Shown here piece after piece: positions 1-10,512 of a stretch of 64,000 nucleotides of DNA (its first letter is position 1; every line of letters begins with the position of its first letter). The DNA is taken from contig NC_087096.1 of the NCBI RefSeq assembly GCF_963855985.1, forward strand, positions 3,038,001 through 3,102,000. The letters run 5' to 3'. A model generated the notes under the pieces. It did not search any database and was not told the DNA's origin. It was given only the letters and a program-made list of their open reading frames with translations. This DNA is from Ostrinia nubilalis (taxonomy: Eukaryota; Arthropoda; Insecta; Lepidoptera; Crambidae). The translations under genes and the position numbers were made by a program.

Positions 1-141
1 GACATAACATGAAAACGGCTTGACCGATTTGGCTGATTTTTTTTTTTGTAGTTTTCTAATACTCTGTACAAGGTTTTTACGGAAAAAAATATAAAGAAAA
101 TCTCTACGCTAAGGCGGTACGAAGTTCGCCGGGTCAGCTAG
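1..141 (+). mobile_element. Helitron-like element, 3' end
   Basis: The stretch ends in CTAG (138-141) followed by T, as expected of a Helitron inserted between A and T. Just before the end, GGCG...CGCC around 115-130 can form the short hairpin usual near Helitron 3' ends. The same block (acgctaaggcggtacgaag) recurs at 60838. The 5' part lies outside the window. Lepidopteran Helitron-like repeats with CTAG ends are well known; the exact family is inferred. Confidence 0.6.
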
Positions 142-1589
142 TAATTAATAAAAGTAATCGAGAAAATATTTAAAACCAATCAGCTTTGAATGCCTAATGA
201 GAATCTAATTCCAGAACAAATAGGCAAATTATACGCTGTTCTGGAATATTTGAATAGTTTACTATTCAAATTTGAACTGACCGGAAGCAGGTGAGACTTG
301 AAAGAACCCCGCAAACGCCCAGGAGGTCATGAGAAGACACTGACATCCAAGCAGCTCCACATGTACCTATTAAGCCAATATAATTTGTGGAGAAGAGAGC
401 TGCAATTAAGATACCGTGGTACATCAGGTTGATAATTAATGCATAGTTTAAAAAAATAGTTTTTACGACTTAGTAAAACCAAAGTAAGTTAAAACTTTCG
501 ACCTATGACGTCACTCCACGAGAGAGGCATGTTACGTATTTTTGGTTGCTGTAGAATGTCCAAATTTAATGTTCTTATCAAACAAAATTAGTGTTTGGAG
601 TTTTACAACCCACCCTGAAACTGGACATGTTTTGGCTGAGATTGCAAGAGTTTAGAACATTGATTCATAAAATTTATATTTATTACCGACGTAACATTTG
701 CTTGCTCGGAGTATAGCACTTTGAATTTAACATAGTATAACCTAGATTGTCTGAATAGGCCCGCCAACAGCAAAATAATCTGTAAATCATCAGCCTAGCA
801 ATTTGAATGTGATCTGTGATTTATTCGCCCATTTTCACACAAAGCTTTCCTCTTCTAAATGATATTAGCAAATAGAAATTTGTATTCATTACTCGCAGCA
901 GGCAGCGTTTACTCGGATGGTTAAAATCACAATTAAAATTTATGAAGGCAGAGATAATTATTGGAGGAGCCTCAGTGACCACATAGTATCACTTGGGAAT
1001 TTGCTCATGAATAACCAGTGGCGACCGGTTGAGGAAGACGTTTATGTGCCACGATATGGGAACGATGCGAAAACACTTCCTTTAACACAATCACCAAGAA
1101 TAGGAAGACGAAAAATAATTTTGTAGGTTGTAATTTTGATGTTTTGATTGATATTTGAAAGACCTTTAACTAGGTAAATTCTGTTAACAGTCAAAGGCAG
1201 ATTTCTTCGTCCATGTTTTTTAAGGCTCTGAGCCTCTAACATTAATTATTTTAAATGTAAGGTATTTACTGAAATGAGATATCGATACACTTACCATCAG
1301 GTGATCCGTCTGCTCGTTTGCCTCCTGTCACATAAAAAAAAACCCAAATATTTAAGTGCACTGGACAACTAGTATCTTATAAACAACACTTACCTACTTA
1401 TGTAAAAACGTCGACATCATTGTGTTAGTTTACTCAATAATCCCTTATCTTATCCCTATTTAATGAGATCTAATATCGTATCCTGTAAAACTCATTATAA
1501 AATTAAGACGTCCCTTTACTTAGTATTGGCTGCTCTGCTTCTATACGAGTATAGCTCCAAGAATACAGACAGATTACTGGTGCTAAAGT
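142..1589. other. no gene recognised
   Basis: AT-rich sequence with only short chance reading frames (69 codons at 917 and 67 codons at 1463). I see no splice-flanked coding stretch and no repeat I can name. Confidence 0.5.
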
Positions 1590-1812
1590 TTTATAAAAAA
1601 AATACATCCTTGGGTAAGAACCATCCAGCGCAAGGGGTAACAAAAATTGGAATGGAAAAACACTAAGTACCTATGTACTAAGCTAAATTATAATGCTTCT
1701 GTCACGAGTGGGCTCACTACAATAGTCGAGCGTCAGCCGGGTTCGAAACCGCGTTCCTCGGATGACAATTCGGCCAGTCTGACCCCTTAACCGTTCGACT
1801 ATCGTAGCTTCT
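1590..1812 (-). mobile_element. tRNA-derived SINE
   Basis: Read on the minus strand, 1812 to about 1735 looks like a tRNA. An A-box-like segment (tagtcgaacggttaagg, 1786-1802) is followed by a B box (ggtttcgaaccc, 1739-1750), together an internal RNA polymerase III promoter. The body continues to about 1590 and ends in a T-rich run. The tRNA part has lost normal cloverleaf pairing, so this is a SINE head rather than a tRNA gene. The 3' edge is approximate. Confidence 0.6.
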
Positions 1813-2526
1813 TCTGTCTATCTTTAACACCACGTAGTAACAGAAGACAGCGCCATCTAGTTTTTAAAAGAGCAAAACTTTCGATAAACAAATAAGCAGA
1901 CTCGAACAGGCGTTCCTATTTTCTTTACGCCAGCCTCAGCTGCTTAGCGGTAATGGCTTCGTTAATTAATATCTATTCAGTCTAAATGAATGCAGAGTAG
2001 CTTATCTTGTTCTAGGACGCGGCTTTCGGAAACCCTCGTATCCTGATATTGGATAAAACCTGTACAGTGTACACAGACTATAAAGCTGTTATATTGTAAT
2101 TAACTTTAAGCGCAATTTAATTAAAGATTCAATGGCGTGGTCCGCGCGGTCCCTTGATAAAGTTCAAACATCATAATAACAACACCATAGTTTTTTCTAA
2201 GGTGTAAAGGAAAGGAATGCACCAATAAAGTGTAGTACCTAAATGAAACCTAAAAGTACATATTTTGCATTTGTGTGGGTTTTGTGTAGGTTCACAAAGT
2301 TTCTTACAAACTTATAAAATGTTTTGTAAGGTAGGTAGTAGTTTGATTTGTTACCTGAAAGTTAAGGCCCTGGTTTCTCAGAATAAATAACTATAAAATC
2401 AATAGGAACATAGACAAATCCTGAGTCATAATGGCAGCCATATTTTGTTTGCAAGTTTGTTGTATTCTATTCGCATCGACTTTTAAGACCTCTGGTAGTG
2501 TTATGACGATAGTCGACAAGTTACAA
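1813..2526. other. no gene recognised
   Basis: Unremarkable AT-rich sequence with no supported gene or named repeat. Confidence 0.5.
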
Positions 2527-2529
2527 TTA

Positions 2530-2704
2530 GAGTAGGCGCACACTGTTGATTTTTCGTCGGTCGATAGTTTAGTCGGGCAGTTGATCAGTATGGGCATGTA
2601 TGGGAGTGCGCACACTACGCCGATTCGATTTGGCCGATTCTTCATACAATTTACAATCGGGCACAACTATCGGCCAACTAAAAATCAACGGTGTGCGCCT
2701 ACTC
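2530..2704. mobile_element. MITE with TTA duplication (Harbinger-like)
   Basis: A 175-bp element whose ends are inverted copies beginning GAGTAGGCGCACAC. The arms extend about 45 bp with a few mismatches (to about 2575, and from 2662). It is flanked by TTA at 2527-2529 and 2705-2707. A 3-bp TTA/TAA duplication is the hallmark of PIF/Harbinger elements. There is no coding capacity. Confidence 0.65.
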
Positions 2705-2732
2705 TTAAGCTGCTGTTCCATCAAATCTCAAA

Positions 2733-2839
2733 GGGTGGGTTGCACCATCTTACTTTAACTTTGACAAACGTCAAAAATCTGTTATAAAGCACCGGTTATC
2801 GTCATAGTTACCGTTAAAGTTAGATGGTGCAACTCAGCC
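2733..2839. mobile_element. MITE family A copy (Harbinger-like)
   Basis: About 107 bp. The left end GGTTGCACCATCTTACTTTA is mirrored by a right end reading taaagttagatggtgcaac. It lies 29 bp after a different TTA-duplicating MITE. The right flank is TAA; the left flank has decayed to AAA. The middle has the family core (caccggttatcgtcatagtt). Confidence 0.7.
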
Positions 2840-2842
2840 TAA

Positions 2843-3519
2843 CTGTAGTGTAGACTATTGGACTATTGAAACAGGTAATTAAACAGATTTCAGCTTTGAA
2901 GATGCTGCTTTTTATTACCCGACTGCGCCAGGGTTATGTTTTTTATGTGTTGACACAAAAATTAGTTTAATTATAATACTTATTTTTATCATAGCTTAAA
3001 AATATTCAGCAATCTTGTTGATTGACCAATCAAAGTTTGAAAAAACATTTTACTGTTACATAGTGTACTTATTATAATAAGATGATAAAAATATGACAAT
3101 CATCATCGTAAATAAAAAATCACATAAATGTTGCTGCCGCTTCACGTATAATATTTATACCCATCTAATTTTTCGCTTTTTGTCGGCGCTAGTAAAAAGT
3201 GTATAAAGAGTTTTTGTACATTTCTCGTGAAAGGCAAAAAGTCTATTATAAGTTACTGCGCTATCGGAATTCGGTCTAAACGGTTTTCTAGGAACTAGGG
3301 GTCACTGGCACTTGGTCTAGATTCTGGGGCGTCATCGCAAAAACGATTCGGTGTTTGATGTACACGACTTTAATAATATCAATGGAATAAACTAATAAGA
3401 CCAGACCGTTTTAACGCTTTGTTTAACGAATTTTATCGTACGTTATGAACTGTCAAATGATTACGATTGCTTTACACAATTCCACCTCTGAAATGAATTT
3501 CATCTTCATTCATAGTAAC
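2843..3519. other. no gene recognised
   Basis: AT-rich, with no coding or repeat structure that I can support. Confidence 0.5.
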
Positions 3520-3667
3520 TATAAGTAGTTCTTGCAACTCACGAAGGCGAGTAAGTTTTACTTGTGTGTGTACGTGTACATACACTTAACGAAAAACGAA
3601 CAGTAATGAGCCACCACACGTCATGTAAAACTCACTCGCCTTCGTGAATTACAACAACTATCTATAC
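3520..3667. repeat. short inverted-repeat element (hairpin/MITE)
   Basis: Left arm 3533-3561 and right arm 3625-3653 are near-perfect inverted copies around cacgaaggcgagt. Weaker pairing extends outward to about 3520 and 3667. The spacer is about 63 bp. No clear target-site duplication, so it could be a MITE or a simple foldback sequence. Confidence 0.55.
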
Positions 3668-4045
3668 CAATTTATGTTTTAATCGCAAAACCTATTTTGA
3701 TGTGTTAAAGATGGACATTGGACATAATGGACATGGACATTCTTTTTGGCGCTTCTGATAAAAATTAGTAGAACCTAATGATAGCATGTTTCAGAATGCA
3801 GTGACAGGCCACCCACGCTTGCAAACTGCGGACAGGTGTTGAGATATTACAAATCATTACAATGTAGTGCTCTATATTGATTTTCTCTATATTTAATGTC
3901 TTGGTTACCTAAGGTGCAGTTCGACAGCACATCAAGCTAAACACTGGCATTTTATGTGTCGTACTACGATCGCAACAATGTATACCAACTCTGATGCTTT
4001 CGATGCATAATCATTGGATTAGCAAAACTCGAGCACCTCCAACTA
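3668..4045. other. no gene recognised
   Basis: A fragment at about 3910 (cgacagcacatcaagct) resembles the ends of the MITEs at 27625 and 60179. Nothing else is supported. Confidence 0.45.
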
Positions 4046-4337
4046 AGGTTGCCACTGGCAACTTGCCAGGTGTCCGGATGTAGCCGGACGTATCCTGTCA
4101 AATATTTTCCTGTCTACCCTGTCCATCTTTTGCTAGGCTTTATATGTGGCTGCAGCGCCGGTCAAAAGCGCAAAGACATTTAATATTATGACGTCTTTAA
4201 AAAAGCCATGATTGGCTATTAAAAAGGCATATTATCTGGATTAAACGGTAAATTTTCCGGCCAAATTAAGCACAGAAGGCTTTTGTGTTTTTGAACCCAA
4301 AAAAAAAACTATGACTAGCTATTAAAAAAGGTATTTA

Positions 4338-5332
4338 GGGTAATTCCAGGATACATGCCCCAGTGGGATAGGTGCCGCGATTTTAAGTACACTATGTTAC
4401 AAGCAACTTAGCCTAAAGTTATAGTACGTATAATAGAAAGGGACCTCCCCGTACCACTTTTCGCCTCGCAAACCATCAAAGAGTGCATTCGTTTAGCCAT
4501 TGAGAGCAAAAATCTTCCGCGGCCAGACCTTATCGAGCGTCGAAATGATATTGGTAAGTATTTTTTAATGGATAATTTTTTTGGCAGCTGTAAAATGAAG
4601 CAGATTTTTATATAATTTGATAGACTATCTTATAAATTATACGGGATAGATATGTTTAATTCGATTTTTAGTGTTATTATATTTTTTATTAAAAACGGCA
4701 CCTATCCTGTGCTAAAAGGATAGTTGCCTAATTTTTTTTGGGTATAGATGCCCTTAGGGCCATGTCTCATGCACCTAGGGGCATCTATCCTAACCTGCTC
4801 TTTTTGTCACAGGTAGCAAGTAAGAAGAAAAAAAGAATGTAGTACCTACGGCTAACCTTAGGAAAGTAATTAATAGGGTGCCCTACTGATCGAATTACCT
4901 TTTTACCTGACTGCGCTAGAAGGAGTATTATTATTTTTAATAAAAAATATGAAATTTCATTTTTAATTCATTTAATAACAAACAATCTTAAATAATAATA
5001 CTTGGCTTGTTTGATTTCAAAATGCATTTGATCCTTAGAATTCAAAAACTTCTTAACGAGTCATCTATCCCTGCATCAGGCATCTATCCTTTGAAGCAAT
5101 CATACAGTGAGTCTTCCTTCTATCCCCCACATTAGGCGTCTATCCCACTTTTTAGAGGTCACTTAAAATGGTATTTACTCAGAATCGGTATACCTTAAAC
5201 TAAAATAATTATAGTAATATCATAAACGAAAGACCAAAGTTTACAGATACTAAGGTCAAATCGTTGATAAAAACTTACTGACTGAGTTACAGAGCTGTTT
5301 CAAAAAGTGGGGCATCTATCCTGGACTTACCC
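4338..5332. mobile_element. TIR transposon with TA duplication and internal repeated motif
   Basis: A 995-bp element. The left terminus GGGTAATTCCAGGATACATG and the inverse of the right terminus match at 23 of 25 positions. TA flanks both ends (4336-4337 and 5333-5334), as in Tc1/mariner-type or other TA-inserting elements. A motif like GGGATAGATGCC recurs about 12 times in both orientations (for example 4366, 4703, 4719, 4780, 5060, 5080, 5136). Such subterminal repeats can be transposase-binding sites; that role is inferred. It carries the coding-like exons at 4412-4823. Confidence 0.6.
4412..4823 (+). pseudogene. two-exon 3' gene fragment inside a transposon
   Basis: An open frame of 47 codons plus one base runs from 4412 to 4553, preceded by AG (4410-4411) and followed by a textbook donor GGTAAGTA (4553-4560). 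Its protein includes VIVRIIERDLPVPLF and IKECIRLAIESKNL, with ordinary amino-acid composition. An acceptor tttttgtcacag ends at 4812. Joining across 4554-4812 keeps the frame and reaches a stop after three codons (TAA at 4821-4823). An AATAAA polyadenylation signal follows at 4939. This looks like the last two exons of a gene with everything upstream missing. It could be a captured host fragment or the remains of the element's own transposase gene. I do not recognise the protein. Confidence 0.4.
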
Positions 5333-5585
5333 TAAGGGTAAAATGTCCGGCCAAATTAAGCTAAAATGGTTTTTGGACCTGACAACCCTACCTCCAACAC
5401 CTATGTGTTGGCACGTTACAATTATATGCAATCACGTCACACCACACGCGTGACGGCTGGCGATTATGATAATGTGCGCTAATAGCATCATTGTATCTAA
5501 TTATTCTATAAAACGAACTTCAGACGCACCGACCAAAACACTGACACTGTAGCTGTACCTAAATTAATGCGTAAAATATGTTTTA

Positions 5586-5930
5586 CTAGCGGCCGCCCGC
5601 GACTTTGTACGCGTGGACCTCGTTTTACCCCCGTTAGATATCATGTTGATAGATGGCGTTTCACGGCTTCCCCCGCATGAATATTTACGACCGTCAAAAA
5701 CAGTAGTTTGTCCAGCGCTGTAGATTTTAACCAATGATGATAAATGGCGCTTTTTAGACACGTCTTATTTATTTGTCACATATCATAATAAATTATAGCC
5801 TATATGTTAATCTGGGTTATAAACAATAATACTGTAAAGTTTCAACAAAATCCGTTCAGTAGTTTTTGTGTGAAAGAGTAACAAACATCCAGACATCATG
5901 ACATCCAGACATCCAAACTTTCGCCTTAGT
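5586..5930 (-). mobile_element. Helitron-like element, minus strand
   Basis: The plus strand reads A then CTAG (5586-5589) followed by cggccgcccgcgac, which on the minus strand is a Helitron 3' end with a GC-rich hairpin followed by CTAG and T. The same end occurs at 28095 and 59549. The body runs to short catccagaca-type repeats near 5890-5915 and aaactttcgcc, close to the usual 5' region of this family. The true 5' terminus probably lies in the adjoining palindrome. Confidence 0.6.
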
Positions 5931-6030
5931 ATGAAATAGAAATGGCAGGAATAAATCCTACTATAATAATATTATAGTAGGATTTATAATAATATTATAG
6001 TAGGATTTATTCCTGCCATTTCTATTTCAT
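5931..6030. repeat. perfect 37-bp palindrome with nested hairpin
   Basis: The arm 5931-5967 (starting atgaaatagaaatggcagga) is exactly inverted at 5994-6030. The 26-base loop holds a second copy of the inner part (attatagtaggattt, 5971-5985), which pairs with 5953-5967, so two alternative hairpins compete. The inner sequence resembles the Helitron-like 5' terminus, suggesting it arose by inverted duplication of that element's end. Confidence 0.8.
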
Positions 6031-6361
6031 CTTTTTTATTATTGGTGCTGAATAAAATGGAATAGATACCTACAGTTTTATTAGTGCCACACCACTAATT
6101 TATTATTACATGCTCTATGTCTATATCCACTGTTATGATATGTACCGCATATCTAGATCTAATTTTGAAATAACCTAGGTTTCTTAATTTTACTTCATAA
6201 TGAGGATCAGTACTGTTGTAGAAAATTCAATAAAACTAGTATCTACGTTAATCTTTAAGACATAAGAAAGATATATCTTTTTGAATTATCCAAATCGGAC
6301 CATTACTTACGAAGATATTAAGTAATAAACATAGACCGTTTTTGCCGCTAAAAGTCAACGT
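6031..6361. other. no gene recognised
   Basis: AT-rich spacer between the palindrome and the inverted arm that begins at 6362. Confidence 0.5.
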
Positions 6362-6608
6362 ACGCAGGGCCGCGTGACGTCATTATATCCGAATCGAGCG
6401 CAGCCGGCGTACTATTGGGATGGAAAATATTTTTTTCCAGCTAAACTATCAGTTTTAGAAAAAAACTTTTAATAACATTTATTCATCAAAATAAAGTAAC
6501 CTATCGACCAGTAATTTTTAAAAATAAAAATTGTGAAAAATAATTATCGCTATGTCCAAAAACCACATTTTCATAGGATTCGATGCAATGCGGAGACGCG
6601 GTTGGGGT
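6362..6608 (+). repeat. left arm of long inverted repeat
   Basis: About 247 bp that match the reverse complement of 7761-8008 over almost the whole length with scattered substitutions. Shared blocks include tgacgtcattatatccg, gccggcgtact and aaaatatttttttcc. With the right arm it encloses the G-rich array; probably the long terminal inverted repeat of a foldback-type transposon. Confidence 0.7.
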
Positions 6609-6670
6609 GAGTGTAACTTAATGATTGTTTGTATTGAACATAATAATACATAATATGATGCTAATAATAC

Positions 6671-7443
6671 CAAGTTTCTGACCTGGGGGGGAGGGGATAA
6701 GTCATACCCAGCTTATAGCCTGGGGGGAGGGGCAAGCCTTACCCAGCTTCTGGCCTTGGTGGGAGGGGGGAGAGGCAAGTCATACTCAGTTTCTGGCCTG
6801 GGGGGGGGGGGGGGGTAAGTACCCAGCTTCTGGCCGAGGGGAAGTCATACCTAGCTTATGCTTATGGACTGGGGGAAGGGGCTAGCCTTACCCAGCTTCT
6901 GGCCTGGGGGAGGGGGGGGGGGTCAAGTCATAACCAGTTTCTATGGGCTGGGGGGAGGGGCTAGCCTTACCCAGCTTCTGGCCTGGGGGGAGGGGGGGGT
7001 ACAAGTCATACCCAGTTTCTGGCCGGGGGGGGGGGGGTATGTAATACCCAGCTTCTGGCCGAGGGGGAGTCATACCCAGCTTATGCTTATGGGCTGGGGG
7101 GAGGGGCTAGCCTTACCCAGCTTCTGGCCTGGGGGGAGGTTGGGGGGGGGGGGGGTCAAGTCATACCCAGTTTCTGGCATTTCTGGCATGGGGGGTGTCA
7201 TACCCAGCTTCTGGCCGAAGGGGAGTCATATCCAGCTTATGCTTATGGCCTGGGGGAGGGGCAAGCCTTACCCAGCTTCTGGCCTGGGGGGAGGGGGAGG
7301 GGTCAAGTCATACCCAGTTTCGGGCCGGGGGGGGGGGGGGGGGGGGGGGTAAATCATACCCAACTTCTGGCCGAGGGGGAAGTCATGCCCAGCTTATGAC
7401 CTGGGGAGAGGAGGGGGGCGGGGGAGTCATACCCAGCTTCTAG
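6671..7443 (+). repeat. G-rich minisatellite array
   Basis: About 20 tandem units of roughly 28-50 bp. Each has tacccagcttctggcc or a close variant followed by a G-rich run. The block gcttatgcttatgg recurs at 6850, 7078 and 7231, showing a higher-order pattern. The G runs include about 23 consecutive G at 7327-7349, so the plus strand has strong G-quadruplex potential. Long open frames here (for example 6858-7352) come from the repeat and are not genes. Confidence 0.9.
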
Positions 7444-7760
7444 GCTAAGATTAAATAGATTTCCAGGAGGGAGCAGCTGTCCTTTCCTGCAGCAGCTGGC
7501 CCGCCCATGGGAACGGCGAATAGATAGGTAGGTACGTAGGTTTAACTCAGAAAAACTAAATAACAGGTAGGTATTGCGTGTACATCGAAATGATCTTCAT
7601 AGCAATGTCTTGTGGCCTAGGCAGAGTGTATCTGCCTCAGCTATACCTTATTGTTAGAAGTACATAAATTAATACTTATACATTTTTATATTTTACTTGG
7701 AAGAAGACAACACTTATGAACACTTTATTTGAATAAATCGCCAAATATACTACCGCGGAG

Positions 7761-8008
7761 ACCCCAATCGCGTCTCTGCGTTCCATTGAATTGTATGAGC
7801 GTATGGATTTTTTGCGTTATTTTTCACAATTTCTATTTTTAAAAATTACCTATCGATAGCCTACTTTATTCTGATGAATAAATGTCATTACAAGTTTTTC
7901 TCTAAAACTGATAGTTTGTCTAGAAAAAAATATTTTCTATCCACGCAGTACGCCGGCAGCGTTCGATCGGATATAGTGACGTCATCGTCCCCGCGCCGGG
8001 CGGTCAGT
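7761..8008 (-). repeat. right arm of long inverted repeat
   Basis: Inverted partner of 6362-6608; the inner edge accccaatcg pairs with cggttggggt at 6599-6608. The flanking 8009-8130 (agtaatttggccataacttcg) may be more of the same element but has no counterpart on the left. No target-site duplication could be defined. Confidence 0.7.
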
Positions 8009-8142
8009 GAACTTTTTTAGTAATTTGGCCATAACTTCGTCAATTTTTGTCGTAGAACAAAAATTTTTGGACTGTGTATTAAGGATTTCTTAGCCCTATA
8101 AATCTGCATTCACAGCTAAAAATCGAAATGATCCTCATTGAC

Positions 8143-8196
8143 CTTTTGGCCTATGTTCAGCAGTGGACGTCCTATGGCTGAAATGATGATGATGAA
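8143..8196 (+). mobile_element. RTE-type LINE 3' tail fragment
   Basis: Contains ggcctatgttcagcagtgga, then the stop region and a GATGAT run. This matches the last codons and tail of the RTE-like LINE seen at 12167 and 42555. Confidence 0.5.
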
Positions 8197-8824
8197 TTGA
8201 CCTTTGAGGTATGCACTCATCATTAGCAGGAATTTACCTAATTAAGCACACAGCAAGAAGTAACACCATACAGAAATGTTTATAATTGCGAGCGCGTAAA
8301 TTGTACCATCATAACTTTCCGACAGCTAAATGGTTCCAGTATTCACTAAAGCATCGTAACCAATCGCCATATTAACTAACGGCTTTGAAATTACGCGGTC
8401 AACGTGTGGAACGTGCTATGCAACATTAAAACTTCATGTTGATCCGATAATCGAGGCGTTCCGGCTCCTTGGTACTAGCTCCCATACTAGCTCCTAGAAA
8501 TGCCATAGTAAAGGAGATTAGTAAGACATCTTCATACAAGAACTTTTAAACGTATGATGTGACTACAAGAATTGGATAATCCAAACTGGCGTCGAAAAAA
8601 AACCGTACATACAATTCACACATTTTGTATCCACATACACGCATACACGCACTATTTTAATGAATAATTTGAGACACTCCTATATCAATGAACTTTTTTT
8701 TTCAAGTTCAAAAGAATATTTTTCTCTGTTTACATAATTTTATAGACATTATTTGAATTAACAGCAGTTTAAATATCGTATGAAGAACCGATTGCAACCA
8801 TTCAATCATTCATTCGCTTGTTTA
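8197..8824. other. no gene recognised
   Basis: AT-rich sequence upstream of a candidate promoter; no repeats recognised. Confidence 0.5.
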
Positions 8825-8851
8825 CATTATTACGATCGTAGCACCGGACAG

Positions 8852-8886
8852 TCAGTCTTTGTTCAACCTTTGCCGTGAAAGGACGT
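8852..8886 (+). promoter_or_regulatory. candidate Inr + DPE core promoter
   Basis: TCAGTC at 8852-8857 is a perfect arthropod initiator (TCAKTY) with A+1 at 8854. At exactly +28 to +33 (8881-8886), GGACGT is a perfect match to the downstream promoter element RGWYVT. Spacing between these elements is strict in known insect TATA-less promoters. There is no TATA box at -30. Confidence 0.45.
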
Positions 8887-8955
8887 CTAAACTGTATTTG
8901 TTAGTGAAGTGATTGTTGTTATAAATTGGACGTTTTGCTGCTGGATCGAGTACAG
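8854..8955 (+). other. candidate non-coding first exon
   Basis: From the predicted start A (8854), 102 bp contain no ATG and end in tacag followed by GTCAGT (donor at 8956). This fits a 5' UTR first exon of a gene transcribed rightward with a long first intron. Possible downstream exons (13855, 20981, 54434) are each uncertain and I cannot link them. Confidence 0.35.
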
Positions 8956-9032
8956 GTCAGTACTTAAGTACTTTATCACAATCAATATAATAAATCGTTG
9001 ATTTTAGATAAATCTACTGTATTTTTTATGCA

Positions 9033-9112
9033 AGACAAGGCAGGTATTTGACCGTAATCGCACCTGATGTTAAGTGAGATGCAGTCTAGGATAGCACATA
9101 TCTGCCCTAATA
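9033..9112 (+). repeat. interspersed repeat fragment (SINE-like family B)
   Basis: Reads gacaaggcaggtatttgacc and then gatgcagtctaggatagcac. The same sequence recurs at 16624-16770 and, inverted, at 27969-28040. Class not determined. Confidence 0.5.
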
Positions 9113-9997
9113 TTAAATATATATTGTTTATCATAGGTACATAATGTTAGTAAACTGTTGGTAGGTGGGAGAACTATTATTTTCATGATTCTTTTTTTAC
9201 CATAGAGGCTAATTATTGAGGCATTTAAAGATGTATTACTTATCTCTTTACTGTGGTAGACTCAAGAGCGTGAGCCCTCACGCCCATCCAGCGTCCGCGA
9301 GGTTACACTACTCAGATGCTTTAATAAAACGTGGACGATCTTTTTTTATAATGGAAATTAAATTGAAAGTGATAAAAAATAATGGTAGGTAACTTACCGG
9401 TATCTTGCATGACTTCAAGCACCTAACTATAGGGTTATGTATGTATCTACGGACGACAGCACGTCAAGACGATATTTTGCAGCAAAAATGTATAGCCTAC
9501 CTAACCTCCTATATTTATATAACATAGTAGACTCAATTTGTACATTTATTAACCCCAGTACTATCAAACCGCAGAACCGATTGGCCATACAAATCGCTAG
9601 TATAAACATAATTTTTCTTGCGTACGTGCTACTGAGAGCTGCGCCCGCGCCTACGTGTAAAGGTTGCGATTTGTATGCTCAGGGTTGCCAAAATCCTACG
9701 TGAATTCTAAAGTATTAGACTTCTGCTATTCAAGATGGTTTTGAAAGCACATTAACATCTTATGCAATTGTTTTATGTAAAAAAACATAACCCTCCTTCT
9801 GGCGCAGTCGGGTAAAAACGGGAAAGCTTGTGTGGACAGGTAGGACATCTAGTCTGCTTGTTACTTTTTGACACAAAAAGCTACTTTGTTAGCAATATTA
9901 ACAAGTATTGGAAATAAATTAATTTTCATTTATTTTACTTTTTTTGCAAGAGCAAGAGCTATTTTTGATATATTTTCATTATTTTGTCCGGAGTTCC
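9113..9997. other. no gene recognised
   Basis: At 9436-9500, acggacgacagcacgtcaag resembles one end of the MITE family at 27625 and 60179. The open frames here (9437-9703 and its antisense) look like chance. Confidence 0.4.
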
Positions 9998-10154
9998 TAT
10001 CAGCCCTGCTTTCGACAACTGTAGCTCCCTGTACGGTATCAAGTGGAGATCATTTGCAACATTAATCTGTCGATGTGTTCGCGATCAGCATCGCACATTG
10101 TGCCCCGCTGTTCACATCTGTTCCTGGCTTCTGTAAGAGGAAGATATCATAATC
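9998..10154 (+). repeat. dispersed repeat, copy 1 of 2
   Basis: Shares tatcagccct, gatcatttgcaacattaatc and cattgtgccccgctgttcac with 10513-10671, in the same order and orientation. The copies differ by substitutions and small gaps, so this is an old duplication or two insertions of one family. Confidence 0.6.
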
Positions 10155-10512
10155 TAGATTTCTTCATGTAGCGAAGCTCAAACTTGATCAATCTCAAGAA
10201 AAGATGCTTGTGATTGGTAGATTTAATATACATGGATCTGAACTTATTATGAAACGATAGGTACTTAAGGTTTGATCTTTATATTTTCACGAACTAGAGC
10301 GAAGTAAAAATATGACCATCTTTTCTTCTTCATAATAATCAGTCTCAACAATTTTACAGTGGGGTCATTCAGTCCTGAAAGTGACCAAAAAGGTGTTAAC
10401 TTTGATAGAAAACTATTTACCGTATGACCGGTTTACCTCAAAAAGTGCTTAAGCATCAAGTTGCAGATGCCAAGTTATGTAACAAACTTCTTAACAATTT
10501 CTTAGAGTTGCT
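10155..10512. other. spacer between two repeat copies
   Basis: AT-rich; nothing recognised. Confidence 0.4.

Larger units (their letters stand above)
4046..5390. mobile_element. possible decayed outer element hosting the 4338 insertion
   Basis: Outside the clear TIR element at 4338-5332, ccggccaaattaag occurs on both sides in the same orientation (4257-4270 and 5347-5360). The outer edges read aggttgccactgg and gacctgacaaccct, a rough inverted match. This suggests an older transposon into which the 4338 element jumped. Edges and class are uncertain. Confidence 0.35.

Noticed and set aside
1735..1806. Functional tRNA gene on the minus strand
   Set aside because: A and B boxes exist, but the stems do not pair and the sequence continues into a SINE body.
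6858..7352. 164-codon frame rich in glycine and WPGG motifs
   Set aside because: It is read straight through the G-rich minisatellite; frames on the other strand and in shifted phase look similar. No start context or promoter.
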